The notes beneath the pieces were generated by a model. It was not told where the DNA came from. It saw only the letters and a list, made by a program, of their open reading frames with translations, and did no database searches. The translations under genes were made by a program, and so were the position numbers. 64,000 bases of DNA from Lachnospiraceae bacterium. GTDB taxonomy: Bacteria > Bacillota > Clostridia > Lachnospirales > Lachnospiraceae. Each line of letters begins with the position of its first letter. Position 1 is the stretch's first letter. Shown piece after piece: positions 16,047 through 24,538 of this stretch. The DNA is taken from positions 1 through 64,000 of the forward strand of contig SVFM01000016.1 of NCBI GenBank assembly GCA_015056865.1, in the 5' to 3' direction.

Positions 16047-17292
16047 ACAGGCGAAAGAAAAAATGAGAGATCAAATACTGCGGCAGATTGATTACAGTAA
16101 GGAGATCAGTGATGAAGAGATACAGGAGTTGATTGAATCGGCAGTCTGTGACCAGAAACATTTGCAGATATGGCCGGTAAAAGATCGGTGCAGGCTTGCC
16201 CAGGAGGTGTTTTATTCTTTGAGACGCTGGGATATTCTTCAAAAGCTGCTGGAGGATGACAAGGTAACAGAGATTATGGTAAATGGACCGGAGCATATCT
16301 TTGTGGAGCGAGAGGGAAAGATTTCCAGGTTTGAGCAAAGTTTTTCTTCCAAGGAACAACTACAGGATGTGATACGTCGTATGGCAGCAGGTTGTAACAG
16401 GAGCGTAAACCAGGCGTCTCCCATTGTGGATGCCCGGTTGGAGGGCGGTGCCCGGGTAAATATTGTGCTTGAGCCGGTGGCTATCAATGGTCCGGTGATA
16501 ACCATCCGCAGATTTCCGGATAAGCCCATTGATATGGAACAGTTGATTCAGTATGGCTCTATATCCGAAGAGGCTGCAGAGTATTTGGAGGTGCTGGTAA
16601 AATCCGGTTACAATATTCTGATCAGTGGCGGCACCGGGTGCGGAAAGACCACTTTTTTAAATGCCTTGTCTCATTTTATTCCTGAGGATCAGAGAGTGAT
16701 CACAATAGAGGACAATGCAGAACTGCAGATACAAGGTGTCAGAAATTTAATCCGTTTGGAGACTCGTAGTACCAATTTGGAGGGGTGCCAGCCTATCAGT
16801 ATCCGGGACTTGATCCGGACAGCCCTGCGCATGCGGCCGGACCGTATTATTGTGGGAGAGGTTCGAGGTGGGGAGGCGGCGGATATGATGCAGTGTCTCA
16901 ATACCGGACATGATGGATCCATGTCCACAGGTCACGCCAACAGTGCCAGAGATATGCTAAGCCGGTTGGAGACCATGTTTTTGATGGGGATGGAACTGCC
17001 CCTGGAGGCAATTCGCAAACAGATAGCTTCAGGAATCGACATTATTGTACATCTGGGCCGAGTCAGGGATAAAAGTCGCCGGGTGCTGGAGATTTGTGAG
17101 ATTACCGGTTACCAAGAGGGTAATATTCAGATGCACACGTTGTTTGAATTTCAGGAGCAGCAGGGCAGTGATTGCCTACAGGGAACAATAATAAAAAAGG
17201 GAGATTTGAAGGATGATAAAAAGCTCCAAGTGGCAGGGCTCTTCCTTCCCTGTGGGAAGATTTCTCCGGAAGATAGGGTGGCCGTTTTGTAA
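16033..17292 (+). CDS. tadA: TadA/CpaF-type secretion ATPase
   Basis: A 419-residue hexameric motor of the type II/IV secretion ATPase family that drives Flp pilus assembly. Walker A GGTGCGKT lies at residues 199-206; ITIEDNAELQ, the Asp box, Walker B (RIIVGEVRGGEA) and the His box region (TGHDGSMSTGHANSARD) are intact. The ATG at 16033 has GGAGGTG upstream and lies inside the end of tadZ. The last 27 codons overlap tadB in another frame. Confidence 0.96.
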   Translation: MWTYEQAKEKMRDQILRQIDYSKEISDEEIQELIESAVCDQKHLQIWPVKDRCRLAQEVFYSLRRWDILQKLLEDDKVTEIMVNGPEHIFVEREGKISRFEQSFSSKEQLQDVIRRMAAGCNRSVNQASPIVDARLEGGARVNIVLEPVAINGPVITIRRFPDKPIDMEQLIQYGSISEEAAEYLEVLVKSGYNILISGGTGCGKTTFLNALSHFIPEDQRVITIEDNAELQIQGVRNLIRLETRSTNLEGCQPISIRDLIRTALRMRPDRIIVGEVRGGEAADMMQCLNTGHDGSMSTGHANSARDMLSRLETMFLMGMELPLEAIRKQIASGIDIIVHLGRVRDKSRRVLEICEITGYQEGNIQMHTLFEFQEQQGSDCLQGTIIKKGDLKDDKKLQVAGLFLPCGKISPEDRVAVL

Positions 17293-17977
17293 GGTATACG
17301 GTATGGTAATGCTTTTTTCCTGGACTTTTTACAGAAGTTTCTGGGCCCTGCCGGTGTTGGGGATATGGGGGCTCCGGCGCTTTCAGAGAGAACAGGAGCG
17401 ATTAAAGGAGCAAGATCGGCAGGAGCTGGACAGACAGTTTCAGGAGTGTATTTTGTCAGTGGCAGCAGGGTTGAAGGCAGGTTATTCCATAGAAAATGCT
17501 TTTCGGGAGAGTGAGAAGGACATGGTGGTTTTGTTTGGAAGAAAAAGCGTTATTGTAGGTGAGTTGCAGGAAATTTACGGAGGTATGGAAAACAACATTT
17601 CTCTGGAAAAATTGATCCGTGACCTGAGTAAGCGCAGGGACAGCAATTATATCCGAGAATTTGCAGAGATTTTGACAGTGGCAGGAAAAACCGGTGGCAA
17701 TCTGGTGGAGATCATAGGAAACACTGCAGAAGTTTTCCAGGGAAGAATGGCAGCAAAAGCGGAAATCCAGGATGTTTTGAGCGGCAAGAAGCTGGAGGGC
17801 AACATCATGAAGGTGATCCCCTTCTTTCTTATGGCATATGTTCAACTGGACAATCCCGGGTATTTTGATCCATTGTATCACAATACTTTTGGGGTGTTGC
17901 TGATGACGGCTTGTCTGGGGGTGTACCTGCTGTCTTTACATCTGATTGAAAGGATCATGAATATTCCCATATCGTAA
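17213..17977 (+). CDS. tadB: TadB-like type II secretion F domain protein
   Basis: A 254-residue inner-membrane platform protein of the Tad pilus. Transmembrane segment near residues 31-52, cytoplasmic T2SF domain (QFQECILSVAAGLKAGYSIENAFRE onward) and C-terminal helices (about 195-245). The start ATG lies 80 bases inside tadA after GGGAGATTTGAAGG. A second candidate is the ATG at 17303, after AAGG and past the tadA stop. The first is preferred because the extra N-terminal residues FLRKIGWPFCKVYG look like the family's pre-helix segment. Confidence 0.9.
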   Translation: MIKSSKWQGSSFPVGRFLRKIGWPFCKVYGMVMLFSWTFYRSFWALPVLGIWGLRRFQREQERLKEQDRQELDRQFQECILSVAAGLKAGYSIENAFRESEKDMVVLFGRKSVIVGELQEIYGGMENNISLEKLIRDLSKRRDSNYIREFAEILTVAGKTGGNLVEIIGNTAEVFQGRMAAKAEIQDVLSGKKLEGNIMKVIPFFLMAYVQLDNPGYFDPLYHNTFGVLLMTACLGVYLLSLHLIERIMNIPIS

Positions 17978-17990
17978 AGGAGGAAATGTT

Positions 17991-18848
17991 TTGAAGAGGC
18001 TGGCAAAATATTTGTATGACAAATGGGGAAGTTTGCTTCTGCAGGTGAAGGCAATACAAAGAATGCGGTACAAAATGGAGCGGCTACAGCCCGGAGAACC
18101 GGTAGAAGATAAGTGGAGAAACCATTGTGTCGACGTAATGTCTCAACTTCTTTGGATTTTGTTTTTAGGGGTATGCGGGGCTTTGGTGACATGGTGCATT
18201 TCTTTAAATACCGGAGAAAATCTGAGCGGGATAGAGAGAAATGAGTATTCGGAAGGCGGCAGGCAACTGACATTACAGGCAAGCCGCCAGGATGGGGTGG
18301 TCACAGAACATAAGATTTGGGTGCAGGAACGTCTATATACGCAGGAGGAGGTGCAGAAACTATTTGAGGAAATCTGTGAAGTTTTGGACAGCAGGATCGC
18401 CGGAGAGATATTTGTGGAGAAAGGAGAAGAGAACTTTGAAGAATTTCCTGCAGAGGTAGAAGGGTATCCCTTTTCTATAACTTGGAACAGTGATTATCCG
18501 GAAATTCTCAGTTCTGCAGGTAAAATAGGTGATCAATTGGCGGAAGAGATCACAGTGGTTACCATGACAGGGACTTTTCAATATCTGGAATTTGAAAAAA
18601 CTGCACGCTGGCAGGTAAGGGTAATTCCTCCGGAGGCAGATGGGTGGACCGTATGGCAAAATCAAGTGACAGAAGCCCTTCAAAAGGCAGAAGAAAAAAG
18701 CACCTACCACAGGGTTTTAGATCTGCCTACGGAAGTGGCCGGGCAACAAGTCGTATGGGCGGAAAAAAAAAAACCTGGCCCTGGAAATCCTACTGTTTTC
18801 GGTACTTCTAGGAATAGTGGTATTTTTGCTCCGGTTTCAAGGGATTAG
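17991..18848 (+). pseudogene. TadC-like protein, N-terminal part before an A-run frameshift
   Basis: TTG start with AAAGGAGG 7 bases upstream. The frame encodes a cytoplasmic start, one transmembrane helix (about 47-68) and about 190 extracytoplasmic residues that look like an atrophied Ig-like fold (ITWNSDYPEILSSAGKI and a VTMTGTF strand). It reaches an 11-A run at 18763-18773. After it this frame gives unrelated sequence and stops at 18848, while the next frame continues with a perfect transmembrane helix into the T2SF domain at 18817-19317. With ten A residues the two parts form one protein of about 441 residues. Confidence 0.75.
18763..18773 (+). repeat. Poly-A(11) slippery run, frameshift site
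   Basis: Eleven consecutive A residues in the codon context GCG GAA AAA AAA AAA CCT. Ten A residues would restore GCG GAA AAA AAA AAC CTG, joining the upstream frame to the helix NLALEILLFSVLLGIVVFLL. Such runs are prone to replication slippage (phase variation), transcriptional slippage, and sequencing error. Confidence 0.9.
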
Positions 18849-19317
18849 GGAGAAGGTTGCCGAGCGGGATGCCGGATTGGAGGCGGAGTACAGTACATTG
18901 GTAACAAAATTGACCTTGTATCTAGGGGCAGGGGTGAGCATAAAGAGAGCTTGGTTAAGTACTGCCGCCGGACAGTGGTCCGGGAAACACAGTTATGTTC
19001 GTGAAGAGATGCGTTTAATTTGCCGGGAGTTGGAAAGTGGTGTCTATGAGGATCAATGTTATGAAGCCTTTGGATGGCGCTGTGGCAGACAAGAGTACAT
19101 TAAGTTGGGAGCATTGTTATCTCAAAACCTGAAAAAGGGCAACAGTGCGTTGTTGCAATGCCTCCGGCAGGAAGCAAAATTGGCACAGGAACAGCAAAAA
19201 CATATTGTCAGGAGAAAGGGCGAAGAAGCATCTGCCAAATTGTTAGGTCCCATGATACTGCTTCTGGGTATGATACTGATCGTGATCATGGTTCCAGCAT
19301 TTCAGAACATTGGTTGA
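18817..19317 (+). CDS. TadC-like T2SF domain, C-terminal part after the frameshift
   Basis: A 166-residue frame with the T2SF domain of a second platform protein (LVTKLTLYLGAGVSIKRAW near the start) and a C-terminal transmembrane helix (LGPMILLLGMILIVIMVPAF). The same frame is open upstream to the A-run and encodes most of a helix before the GTG at 18817, so this start cuts the helix in half and is probably not the native one. A weak AGGAA precedes it, so independent low-level initiation is possible. Expected to pair with TadB. Confidence 0.75.
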   Translation: MVFLLRFQGIREKVAERDAGLEAEYSTLVTKLTLYLGAGVSIKRAWLSTAAGQWSGKHSYVREEMRLICRELESGVYEDQCYEAFGWRCGRQEYIKLGALLSQNLKKGNSALLQCLRQEAKLAQEQQKHIVRRKGEEASAKLLGPMILLLGMILIVIMVPAFQNIG

Positions 19318-19340
19318 AGGAGAAGTGAGGAGGTGAAAGC

Positions 19341-19508
19341 ATGAAAACATGGAAAAATTTTTTGAAAGAGGAAGATGGCATGGGCACAGTGGAGGTTATT
19401 TTGATCATCGTGGTGCTTGTAGGCCTGGTAGTCATATTTAAGGATCAGATCGGTGATATCGTGGAGGGACTTTTTGATAAGATCACTAAACAGTCAAAAG
19501 GCATATAG
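19341..19508 (+). CDS. flp: Flp-type pilin (major pilus subunit)
   Basis: A 55-residue type IVb prepilin. A 13-residue charged leader ends in EEDG, followed by MGTVEVILIIVVLVGLVVIF; this gives a glycine at -1 and glutamate at +5, the classic prepilin cleavage rule, then the hydrophobic helix. The C-terminal part is short and amphipathic. GAGGAGGTG lies 7 bases before the ATG. Its position between the TadC-like and DUF5702 genes, in an operon with two prepilin peptidases, supports it as the structural pilin. Confidence 0.92.
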   Translation: MKTWKNFLKEEDGMGTVEVILIIVVLVGLVVIFKDQIGDIVEGLFDKITKQSKGI

Positions 19509-20931
19509 TAAAACGTGGGTGCAGGGGTATTTGACCGTGTTTATCACGCTGACATTGACGGTGGTATTGGCTTTGTGTCTGACCTTGATTGAGGGAGTGC
19601 GACGCAATACCATACGGTTGGAAGCGGAGTGTGCGGTGGATGCCGGAATGAACAGTGTACTGGCGGAGTTTCACAGAGAACTTTTTGCACAGTATGATCT
19701 ATTGTTTGTAGATACTTCCTACGGGACTTCTACACCTTCATATGAGCGGACAGCTTCCCGTTTGGAGAAGTTTGTGAAAAGAAACCTGGGAGAGGATGAG
19801 ATACTCCTTTCTGCAATCAGTGGGGATCTTTTAGAAATGCATCTGGAGGAAACAAAAGTATTGGGGGTGTCTGTTGCTTCGGACCAATGCGGCGCATCGC
19901 TGCGCAGGCAGATTGCAGAGTATATGTATGAAAAGACAGGCGTGGTTTATTTTGAAAAACTGCTGGAATGGGTAAATATTATAGAAAAGAACAGTTTGCG
20001 GGAAAGCTCCTGGTTATCCAGATCAGAGGAGGCTGAGAAACAGTTAAATATCTGGGTGGAAGAAGCGCAGAAAAAGTATCCGGATAAAAAAATTTCAGTA
20101 GATGGATGGTTTCAAAAAGTATTATGGGCTTTGCGGGGCGGTATATTGAATTTAACGGTGGATATGGAGGAATTGTCTCATCAAAGCATTACTGCTGAAA
20201 ATTATTTGTCACACAGAAAATTATTGACAGGAACAACAGGGCTAAGGGAAGCAATTTCCGGTCAGGCATCTTGGGAGCAATTTCTGGTACAGGAATATAT
20301 TTTAGAAAAGACCGGCCGGTATGGGCAGGAAAAAGAAGGCTCCCTGCTAAAATATCAGACGGAATACATATTAGCCGGTCTGGAAAGTGATATCGACAAT
20401 CTCAAGGCTGTGGCGGATGCCCTGTTTGTGGTGCGGGAAGGCGCCAATGTACTGCATATTATGGGGTGTGATGACAAAATGTCTGTGATACAGGAGATTT
20501 CGGATGGTTTGGCGGCCGCCATTATGATGCCGGAGGCCTCGCCTGTCATTCAAATTTTAGTCATCGCTGCCTGGGCAGGAATAGAAAGTGTGTATGATGT
20601 AAAGATGCTTTTGGCCGGTGAGGAAGTACCTTTGATCAAAACCCAGGAGCAGTGGATTTTTGGCTGGGACGCTGCAGTAGCAAATAAAACAGACCGGCAA
20701 GCCCACCAGATCGGGCTTTGCTACGCAGATTATCTTCGGATTTTCATGATGCTGCAGGATGTGGAAACCATGACAGATCGAATGATGGATATCATAGAGA
20801 TGGATATCCGTCAAACACCGGGTAATGAGTGGTTCCGGCTGGATGGGTGTATAGATTGTCTGAAAGTCCAGTTTGAAATAACCGGCAAGAACGGATATAC
20901 CTATGAGATTACAAGAAAATATGGATATTGA
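19453..20931 (+). CDS. DUF5702 (TadG-like) pilus-associated protein
   Basis: Up to 492 residues. An N-terminal hydrophobic helix (GYLTVFITLTLTVVLALCL, about 25-47) is followed by VRRNTIRLEAECAVDAGMNSVLAEF and a long extracytoplasmic part, the typical start of DUF5702 proteins that occur in Gram-positive Tad operons. A GTG at 19453 lies inside the pilin gene and has no clear ribosome site. TTG at 19531 or GTG at 19537, just after the pilin stop and behind CAGGGG, would put the helix nearer the N terminus and is an equally good start. Confidence 0.8.
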   Translation: MISWRDFLIRSLNSQKAYSKTWVQGYLTVFITLTLTVVLALCLTLIEGVRRNTIRLEAECAVDAGMNSVLAEFHRELFAQYDLLFVDTSYGTSTPSYERTASRLEKFVKRNLGEDEILLSAISGDLLEMHLEETKVLGVSVASDQCGASLRRQIAEYMYEKTGVVYFEKLLEWVNIIEKNSLRESSWLSRSEEAEKQLNIWVEEAQKKYPDKKISVDGWFQKVLWALRGGILNLTVDMEELSHQSITAENYLSHRKLLTGTTGLREAISGQASWEQFLVQEYILEKTGRYGQEKEGSLLKYQTEYILAGLESDIDNLKAVADALFVVREGANVLHIMGCDDKMSVIQEISDGLAAAIMMPEASPVIQILVIAAWAGIESVYDVKMLLAGEEVPLIKTQEQWIFGWDAAVANKTDRQAHQIGLCYADYLRIFMMLQDVETMTDRMMDIIEMDIRQTPGNEWFRLDGCIDCLKVQFEITGKNGYTYEITRKYGY

Positions 20932-20952
20932 GAAGTGGTAGAGGAGGCAAAG

Positions 20953-21876
20953 ATGTCTTTCTTACAATTTACAAAAAACTGTAAACATATAAAACAAAAA
21001 CATTCTCTGACCGAAAAAGTTCCAAATTGGAAAATACCTCCCCTTAGTAAACAAAAAACAAGAATTGTAAGGAAGACGTCTTTGCCTGTTCTACCCTATC
21101 TTGGCGGCAGCATGACACTGGAAGCTGCCATGGTACTACCCTTGTTTCTCTTTTTCGTACTGAATATTTTATCTGTGATAGAGATGCTGCGATTTCATGG
21201 GAATATGACCTGGGCATTGCATGAAACCGGCAGTGATCTGGCACTATACGGCGGGTTAATTTATGAACAGGATGAAGAAGGAAATGAATGGCTGGAACAG
21301 ATAGGAGAAGCAGTATTCTCTTATACATATGTCAGAAACCAATTATATCAAAAGCTTGGAGAGGACTACATAGAAACTTCGCCTGTAAAGAAAGGAAAAG
21401 AAGGCATTCTTTTTTCCAAGACGGACCTGGCGGATGAGGAGGATGCCCTTGATCTGGTGGCAACTTATCGTGTACAAATGCCGTTTTCTCTTGGAGATCT
21501 TTTGGATGTACGGCTTTATAACTGTTGTTATATGCGCAGGTGGACCGGGTATGAGGTTCCGGTAGATAAGGAGTTGGTCTATATTACAGAGACCGGAAGC
21601 GTGTATCATACGGAGAGATCCTGTATGTATCTGGATATATCTGTGAGGAAAGTAGGCAGAGAGGAGATAGGACAAGCTCGAAACAAACAAGGAAAAAAGT
21701 ACACTGCCTGTGAGAAATGCGGCAGTAATCCGGGCAGTACGGTCTGGGTTACAGAAGCAGGGGAAAGGTATCATGGACGGGAGGATTGCAGTAGTCTAAA
21801 GAGGAGCATACGTGAGATAAAAATAAAAGATGCAAAGAAGCAGGGATATCCGGCCTGTTCCCAATGCGGGGTATAG
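20953..21876 (+). CDS. TadE-like pseudopilin with duplicated YH/C/CxxC tail
   Basis: A 307-residue protein. After a basic N terminus, a pilin-like segment GSMTLEAAMVLPLFLFFVLN (about 54-73) gives the TadE signature. The extracytoplasmic part ends in two copies of a metal-binding-like motif: VYITETGSVYHTERSC...ACEKCG (about 214-266) and VWVTEAGERYHGREDC...ACSQCG (about 271-306). The start at 20953 follows GAGGAGG by 5 bases. The tail resembles a small YH-C-CxxC domain found at the ends of some secreted Firmicutes proteins; its role in a pilus is not known. Confidence 0.82.
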   Translation: MSFLQFTKNCKHIKQKHSLTEKVPNWKIPPLSKQKTRIVRKTSLPVLPYLGGSMTLEAAMVLPLFLFFVLNILSVIEMLRFHGNMTWALHETGSDLALYGGLIYEQDEEGNEWLEQIGEAVFSYTYVRNQLYQKLGEDYIETSPVKKGKEGILFSKTDLADEEDALDLVATYRVQMPFSLGDLLDVRLYNCCYMRRWTGYEVPVDKELVYITETGSVYHTERSCMYLDISVRKVGREEIGQARNKQGKKYTACEKCGSNPGSTVWVTEAGERYHGREDCSSLKRSIREIKIKDAKKQGYPACSQCGV

Positions 21877-21888
21877 AAAGGAAATGAT

Positions 21889-22302
21889 ATGAGTGCAGAG
21901 AATCTTGCGGCTTGGATTTTGCTGATAGCAGGCAGCATTTTTGACAGTTTTTCGAAGAAAATACCGTTACTATTGTTGGCAGCAGGAAGCATTGTGGGAA
22001 TTTTTCTTGGCAACAGAGCAAGTCTTATGGATTGGATATATTGCGTGTTGCCGGGTACCGGCATGTTATGTCTGTCTTTTGTGACCAGAGAGAAGATTGG
22101 GTATGGGGACGGTGCCTTTTTATGTATGTTGGGTCAGCTTATAGGAGGCGGAAAATGTATAACGGTTTTAATGCTGGGGCTGTTTTTGGGCTCCTTGGCG
22201 GGAATTGTGTTATTGCTTTTTAGAAAAGGTACCGTTCAGACAAAAATTCCTTTTGTTCCTTTTTTGTTGTCCGGATATATCATACAGAGTTTGTGGGGGT
22301 AG
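21889..22302 (+). CDS. Prepilin peptidase, A24 family (second copy)
   Basis: A 137-residue membrane protease with the two catalytic aspartate sites: FDSFSKKIP (D19) and IGYGDGAFL (GxGD). Four or five helices. It differs from the first peptidase at 14594, so the operon carries two processing enzymes, perhaps one for the Flp pilin and one for TadE-type pseudopilins. GAAAGGAAATGAT precedes the ATG. Overlaps the next gene by 10 bases. Confidence 0.85.
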   Translation: MSAENLAAWILLIAGSIFDSFSKKIPLLLLAAGSIVGIFLGNRASLMDWIYCVLPGTGMLCLSFVTREKIGYGDGAFLCMLGQLIGGGKCITVLMLGLFLGSLAGIVLLLFRKGTVQTKIPFVPFLLSGYIIQSLWG

Positions 22303-22745
22303 ATGTGGTGGAAGGTTATTTTACACTGGAAGCAACCTTGTTGTTTCCCATCATCATAGTGGTGTATTTGGGGGTCTTTTACATGGGTTTTTATCAATAT
22401 GACAGATGTATAGCAGAACAAAACCTACGATCTGTGGTTTTGCAGGGCAGTCGTAGTATGGAAGAAATGACTTGTGCAGATATCGGTAGCCGGTATGAGA
22501 AATTGGTGAAGAATAGCTTGGCAGCTGCTACTGTAGAGGATGTGCAGGTAGAAATGAAACAAGGAAGAATTGAGGGAAAAGTAAAAGGGGTGCTGGATAT
22601 TCCTGTGTTGTCCCTTGGGATAGTGGGGAAGGATGGAAAGTGGAGGTTTTCGGTTGGTACAGTAAGTCGAAAATGGGAGCCGGCATTTTGGCTACGCCTG
22701 CAGAAACGTCTTAGTAAGGAGCATGAAAGTGGAAAAAGTGACTAG
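22293..22745 (+). CDS. TadE-like pseudopilin
   Basis: About 150 residues. EGYFTLEATLLFPIIIVVYLGVFYMGFYQYDR is a pilin-like N-terminal segment with Glu at the +5-like position, and the rest is a small extracytoplasmic domain. GTG start at 22293 inside the end of the peptidase gene; GTG at 22305 is an alternative. Minor pseudopilins of this type prime Flp pilus assembly. Confidence 0.8.
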   Translation: MGVDVVEGYFTLEATLLFPIIIVVYLGVFYMGFYQYDRCIAEQNLRSVVLQGSRSMEEMTCADIGSRYEKLVKNSLAAATVEDVQVEMKQGRIEGKVKGVLDIPVLSLGIVGKDGKWRFSVGTVSRKWEPAFWLRLQKRLSKEHESGKSD

Positions 22746-23457
22746 TTTAAATCATCAGTACTTGAGGGTAACAGTAGATCAAATAAGTGAACAAGGCATG
22801 GAGGGGTATCGCAGCCGAATTTTACAGCAAAACAGGATAAAAGGGCTGTTGCAAATGGATAAACGGTACTTGGATAATGTCTGTTACTACTACTATGACG
22901 TGACTTCCATGAACAGTCTGGAAAATTTGATAGCGCAGGGAACCATAACAAGTGGGCGTCTGAATCGAATGTTTGAAATCCTGGGTGAAACGCTGGAGCA
23001 TATGAATTCCTACCTGATGAAACAGGAGGATTTATGTCTGCGGCCGGAGTGTATGTTGGAAAAAGAGGAGACCGGAGATTGGTTTTTTTTGTATATACCG
23101 GAGTACCAGGAGAAGCAACGGCAAGATGCAGAGCATTTAGCGGAATTCATGCTGCAACATGTGGAGGGATTGGAGGAAGAAACGGTGGAAAATCTCTACC
23201 GGTTTTACAGTGATGTCATTCAAGTAGGAGAGGACCTTTCTGCCGGAGGATTGATAAAATTGTGGAACAGAGCGTTTCAGAAACAGGAGGAGGAAATTCT
23301 GGATGCGGAACCAAAGCAGGAAATGATTTGTGCGGAACCGGCTTTTGTTTATACCGGGGAGAAGTTATTCAGCAATGATCAAGACGGCAGGAAAAAACGG
23401 GGACGGATTTATCAAGTGCCCTACAGAGAGAAAGATTTCTCTGTAAATGATAACTGA
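22723..23457 (+). CDS. DUF6382 domain protein of the Tad operon
   Basis: A 244-residue soluble protein. The opening (LNHQYLRVTVDQ then GLLQMDKRYLDNVCYYYYDVTSM) matches DUF6382, a domain found in Gram-positive Tad clusters and usually followed by an FHA domain. Here no FHA domain is present: the last 60 residues are acidic and then basic, low in complexity. The ATG lies inside the end of the previous gene. Probable regulatory or assembly partner; function unknown. Confidence 0.78.
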   Translation: MKVEKVTSLNHQYLRVTVDQISEQGMEGYRSRILQQNRIKGLLQMDKRYLDNVCYYYYDVTSMNSLENLIAQGTITSGRLNRMFEILGETLEHMNSYLMKQEDLCLRPECMLEKEETGDWFFLYIPEYQEKQRQDAEHLAEFMLQHVEGLEEETVENLYRFYSDVIQVGEDLSAGGLIKLWNRAFQKQEEEILDAEPKQEMICAEPAFVYTGEKLFSNDQDGRKKRGRIYQVPYREKDFSVNDN

Positions 23458-23504
23458 CATTGACAGAGTTTCTTTCAGGTGGTACGCTTTTTAGGGTGAT
23501 AAAA

Positions 23505-24089
23505 ATGAACAATAAGTGGTATGCCAGTGGCTTCATCATTGTGATTAACATCATTTTATTTCTGTTGTGTACTTTTGACGGAGGAATGTTATATAATATA
23601 GGTGGTATCAGTCCATATTCTTTCTTTGAGGAGAAAGAGTATTACCGTCTGGTCTCATCCATGTTTTTGCATGGAGATATTCAGCACTTGGTCAACAATA
23701 TGTTGTTGCTGTTCGGGTTGGGTCTTATGATAGAGAAGGAAATCGGACATTTGGCCTTTGCAGCAGCATATATGGTTTCCGGTATTGGTGGAAATATAAT
23801 TTCACTTTTTTTTAAGATTCATATAGGGGAATGGTATGTTGAGTCTATCGGAGCCAGCGGTGCTGTTTTCGGGCTGATCGGAGTGTTGCTGATGCTGGCA
23901 CTTTTTTTACGGGGACGTCTACCGAATGTAACTCCAATAAGGATCTTAATTGTTATTGCCTATTCCATTTACAGCAATTGGGGAAATGGTAGGATTGATA
24001 ATGCAGCGCATTTTGGAGGAGTCATAGTAGGGGCGACAGCAGGAGCTGCTATCTGCCTGATCAAACATTACATTACTTATAAATTATGA
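23505..24089 (+). CDS. Rhomboid family intramembrane serine protease
   Basis: A 194-residue protein with six helices. Catalytic GASGA with S118, and H169 in NAAHFGG; HGDIQHLVNN (H56, H61, N65) is the conserved second-helix motif. It cleaves substrates within the membrane. The start at 23505 follows AGGGTG. It lies 47 bases after the pilus operon in the same direction, so it may be co-transcribed; rhomboid cleavage of pilus parts is a guess. Its stop overlaps an upstream ATG of the HIT gene. Confidence 0.92.
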   Translation: MNNKWYASGFIIVINIILFLLCTFDGGMLYNIGGISPYSFFEEKEYYRLVSSMFLHGDIQHLVNNMLLLFGLGLMIEKEIGHLAFAAAYMVSGIGGNIISLFFKIHIGEWYVESIGASGAVFGLIGVLLMLALFLRGRLPNVTPIRILIVIAYSIYSNWGNGRIDNAAHFGGVIVGATAGAAICLIKHYITYKL

Positions 24090-24100
24090 AGGAGAAGAAA

Positions 24101-24511
24101 ATGAGAAAAGCAAATTGTATTTTTTGTAAAATTGCAACCGGAGAGATCCCCTCAAGGACCTTGTACGAGGACGATGATTTTAAAGTGATCCTGGATTTGG
24201 AGCCTGCAACCAAAGGACATGCTTTGATTCTGCCAAAATCTCATGCAGATAATCTGTACGAACTGCCGGATGAGATCGCAGAAAAGGTGCTGAAGTTGGC
24301 CAAGCAGATGGCAATTAACATGACAGAGAAACTAGGTGCAGATGGATTTAATCTGGTACAGAATAACGGCACGGTGGCCGGACAAACCGTGCATCATTTT
24401 CACATGCATCTGATTCCCAGATATGCGGATGATGGCCAGGATATTAATTGGGAGAAAAGTCAGCCGTCTTCCGAAGATCTGGATGCTGTGAAAGAGCAGA
24501 TTGTAGGCTGA
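24101..24511 (+). CDS. HIT family nucleotide hydrolase/transferase
   Basis: A 136-residue protein with CIFCKIATGEIP at residues 6-17 and the histidine triad HHFHMH at 98-103. The form is that of Hint-type purine nucleoside phosphoramidases and HinT/YcfF proteins. The start at 24101 follows GAAGGAGAAG, better placed than the ATG at 24086 that overlaps the rhomboid stop. Confidence 0.95.
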   Translation: MRKANCIFCKIATGEIPSRTLYEDDDFKVILDLEPATKGHALILPKSHADNLYELPDEIAEKVLKLAKQMAINMTEKLGADGFNLVQNNGTVAGQTVHHFHMHLIPRYADDGQDINWEKSQPSSEDLDAVKEQIVG

Positions 24512-24538
24512 GATTGCAGCATAGGAGTGGATAAAAGG

